A DNA stretch of 64,000 bases, taken from the NCBI RefSeq assembly GCF_000971965.1, contig NZ_LAQP01000017.1, positions 90,791-154,790 on the forward strand. The letters are read 5' to 3'. Of this stretch, positions 63,932 through 64,000 are shown in pieces. Both the position numbers and the translations under genes were made by a program. Source of the DNA: Paenibacillus wulumuqiensis. GTDB taxonomy: Bacteria > Bacillota > Bacilli > Paenibacillales > Paenibacillaceae. The first letter of the stretch is position 1. Each line of letters starts with the position of its first letter. A model generated the notes under the pieces. It did not search any database. It had not been told where the DNA came from and worked only from the letters and a program-made list of their open reading frames with translations.

Positions 63932-64000
63932 GCTTGGCAACGTCCTACTCTCCCAGGACCCTGCGGTCCAAGTACCATCGGCGCTGGAGGGCTTAACGGT
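63932..64000 (-). rRNA. rrf: 5S ribosomal RNA (partial, 3' part)
   Basis: The minus strand carries the conserved 3' half of 5S rRNA: CCGTTAAGCCCTCCAGCGCC, then GATGGTACTTGGACCGCAGG and GTCCTGGGAGAGTAGGACG, ending TTGCCAAGC. The 5' part, and presumably 23S and 16S, lie beyond the right edge. The 3' end is placed at 63932 from the pairing of the terminal helix in the family. Confidence 0.95.

Noticed and set aside
62937..64000. Regularly spaced short repeated words, at first sight resembling a repeat array
   Set aside because: These are the conserved arms of eleven tRNAs; no CRISPR repeats or cas genes were seen anywhere in the window.

Overview
The window looks like chromosomal DNA of a Gram-positive, mid-GC, spore-former-type Firmicute, most likely Paenibacillus or a close relative (inference). 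The evidence is AGGAGG-type ribosome binding sites with frequent TTG/GTG starts, YesM/YesN two-component pairs beside LplB/LplC-type sugar transporters, Bacillus-type glp control (GlpP antitermination plus a cre site), a glmS ribozyme, the cdaA-cdaR-glmM cluster, sigW-rsiW, and an rRNA operon end followed by a dense tRNA cluster. I saw no prophage, CRISPR array or intact insertion sequence.

Layout. 1-5.6 kb: two sugar ABC permeases and the YesM/YesN pair, with cre-like sites in their promoter regions. 6-11.5 kb: peptide deformylase, a MarR regulator, thioredoxin-like protein, Fes/YbbA-like esterase, ZIP metal transporter, aldo/keto reductase and YwbE. 11.5-12.3 kb: a gene-free stretch rich in inverted and direct repeats, with a possible pair of terminal inverted repeats. 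12.3-15.6 kb: a second sugar-type ABC operon (permease, permease, binding protein) with a perfect PerR-type palindrome just upstream. 15.9-19.8 kb: a petrobactin-type iron uptake operon (yclNOPQ) whose promoter is bracketed by two Fur boxes. 20-22.7 kb: YqkE, a CNNM/CBS membrane protein and a small membrane protein. 23-30.3 kb: the glycerol regulon (glpD, glpK, glpF, glpP), a Fur-boxed orphan siderophore-binding lipoprotein and a PfpI-family protein.

30.5-41.5 kb holds a YocS-type transporter, Rrf2 and MarR regulators, a HlyD/ABC-2 export pair, PpaC, a LysR/rhodanese divergent pair, an MFS transporter preceded by a 39-codon ORF with a strong ribosome binding site, and a DUF4334 protein. 41.8-50.1 kb is a tightly packed module: a 921-residue secreted repeat protein, a MacA-like adaptor, a MacB-type ATPase and a permease, joined by 4-base overlaps, followed by a sensor kinase and an OmpR-type regulator. 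This is the least familiar system in the window.

50.4-59 kb holds cell-envelope housekeeping: glmS with its ribozyme, glmM, cdaR, cdaA, rsiW and sigW, with a consensus sigma-W promoter between sigW and rsiW. 59.6-62.5 kb is PEP carboxylase. 62.9-64 kb is the end of an rRNA operon: 5S rRNA (cut by the window edge) followed by eleven tRNAs in the order Asn, Thr, Glu, Val, Gln, Lys, Leu, Gly, Arg, Pro, Gly. Most of the window is ordinary core genome. The points worth a second look are regulatory sites, repeat structures and the secreted-protein/MacAB/two-component module.
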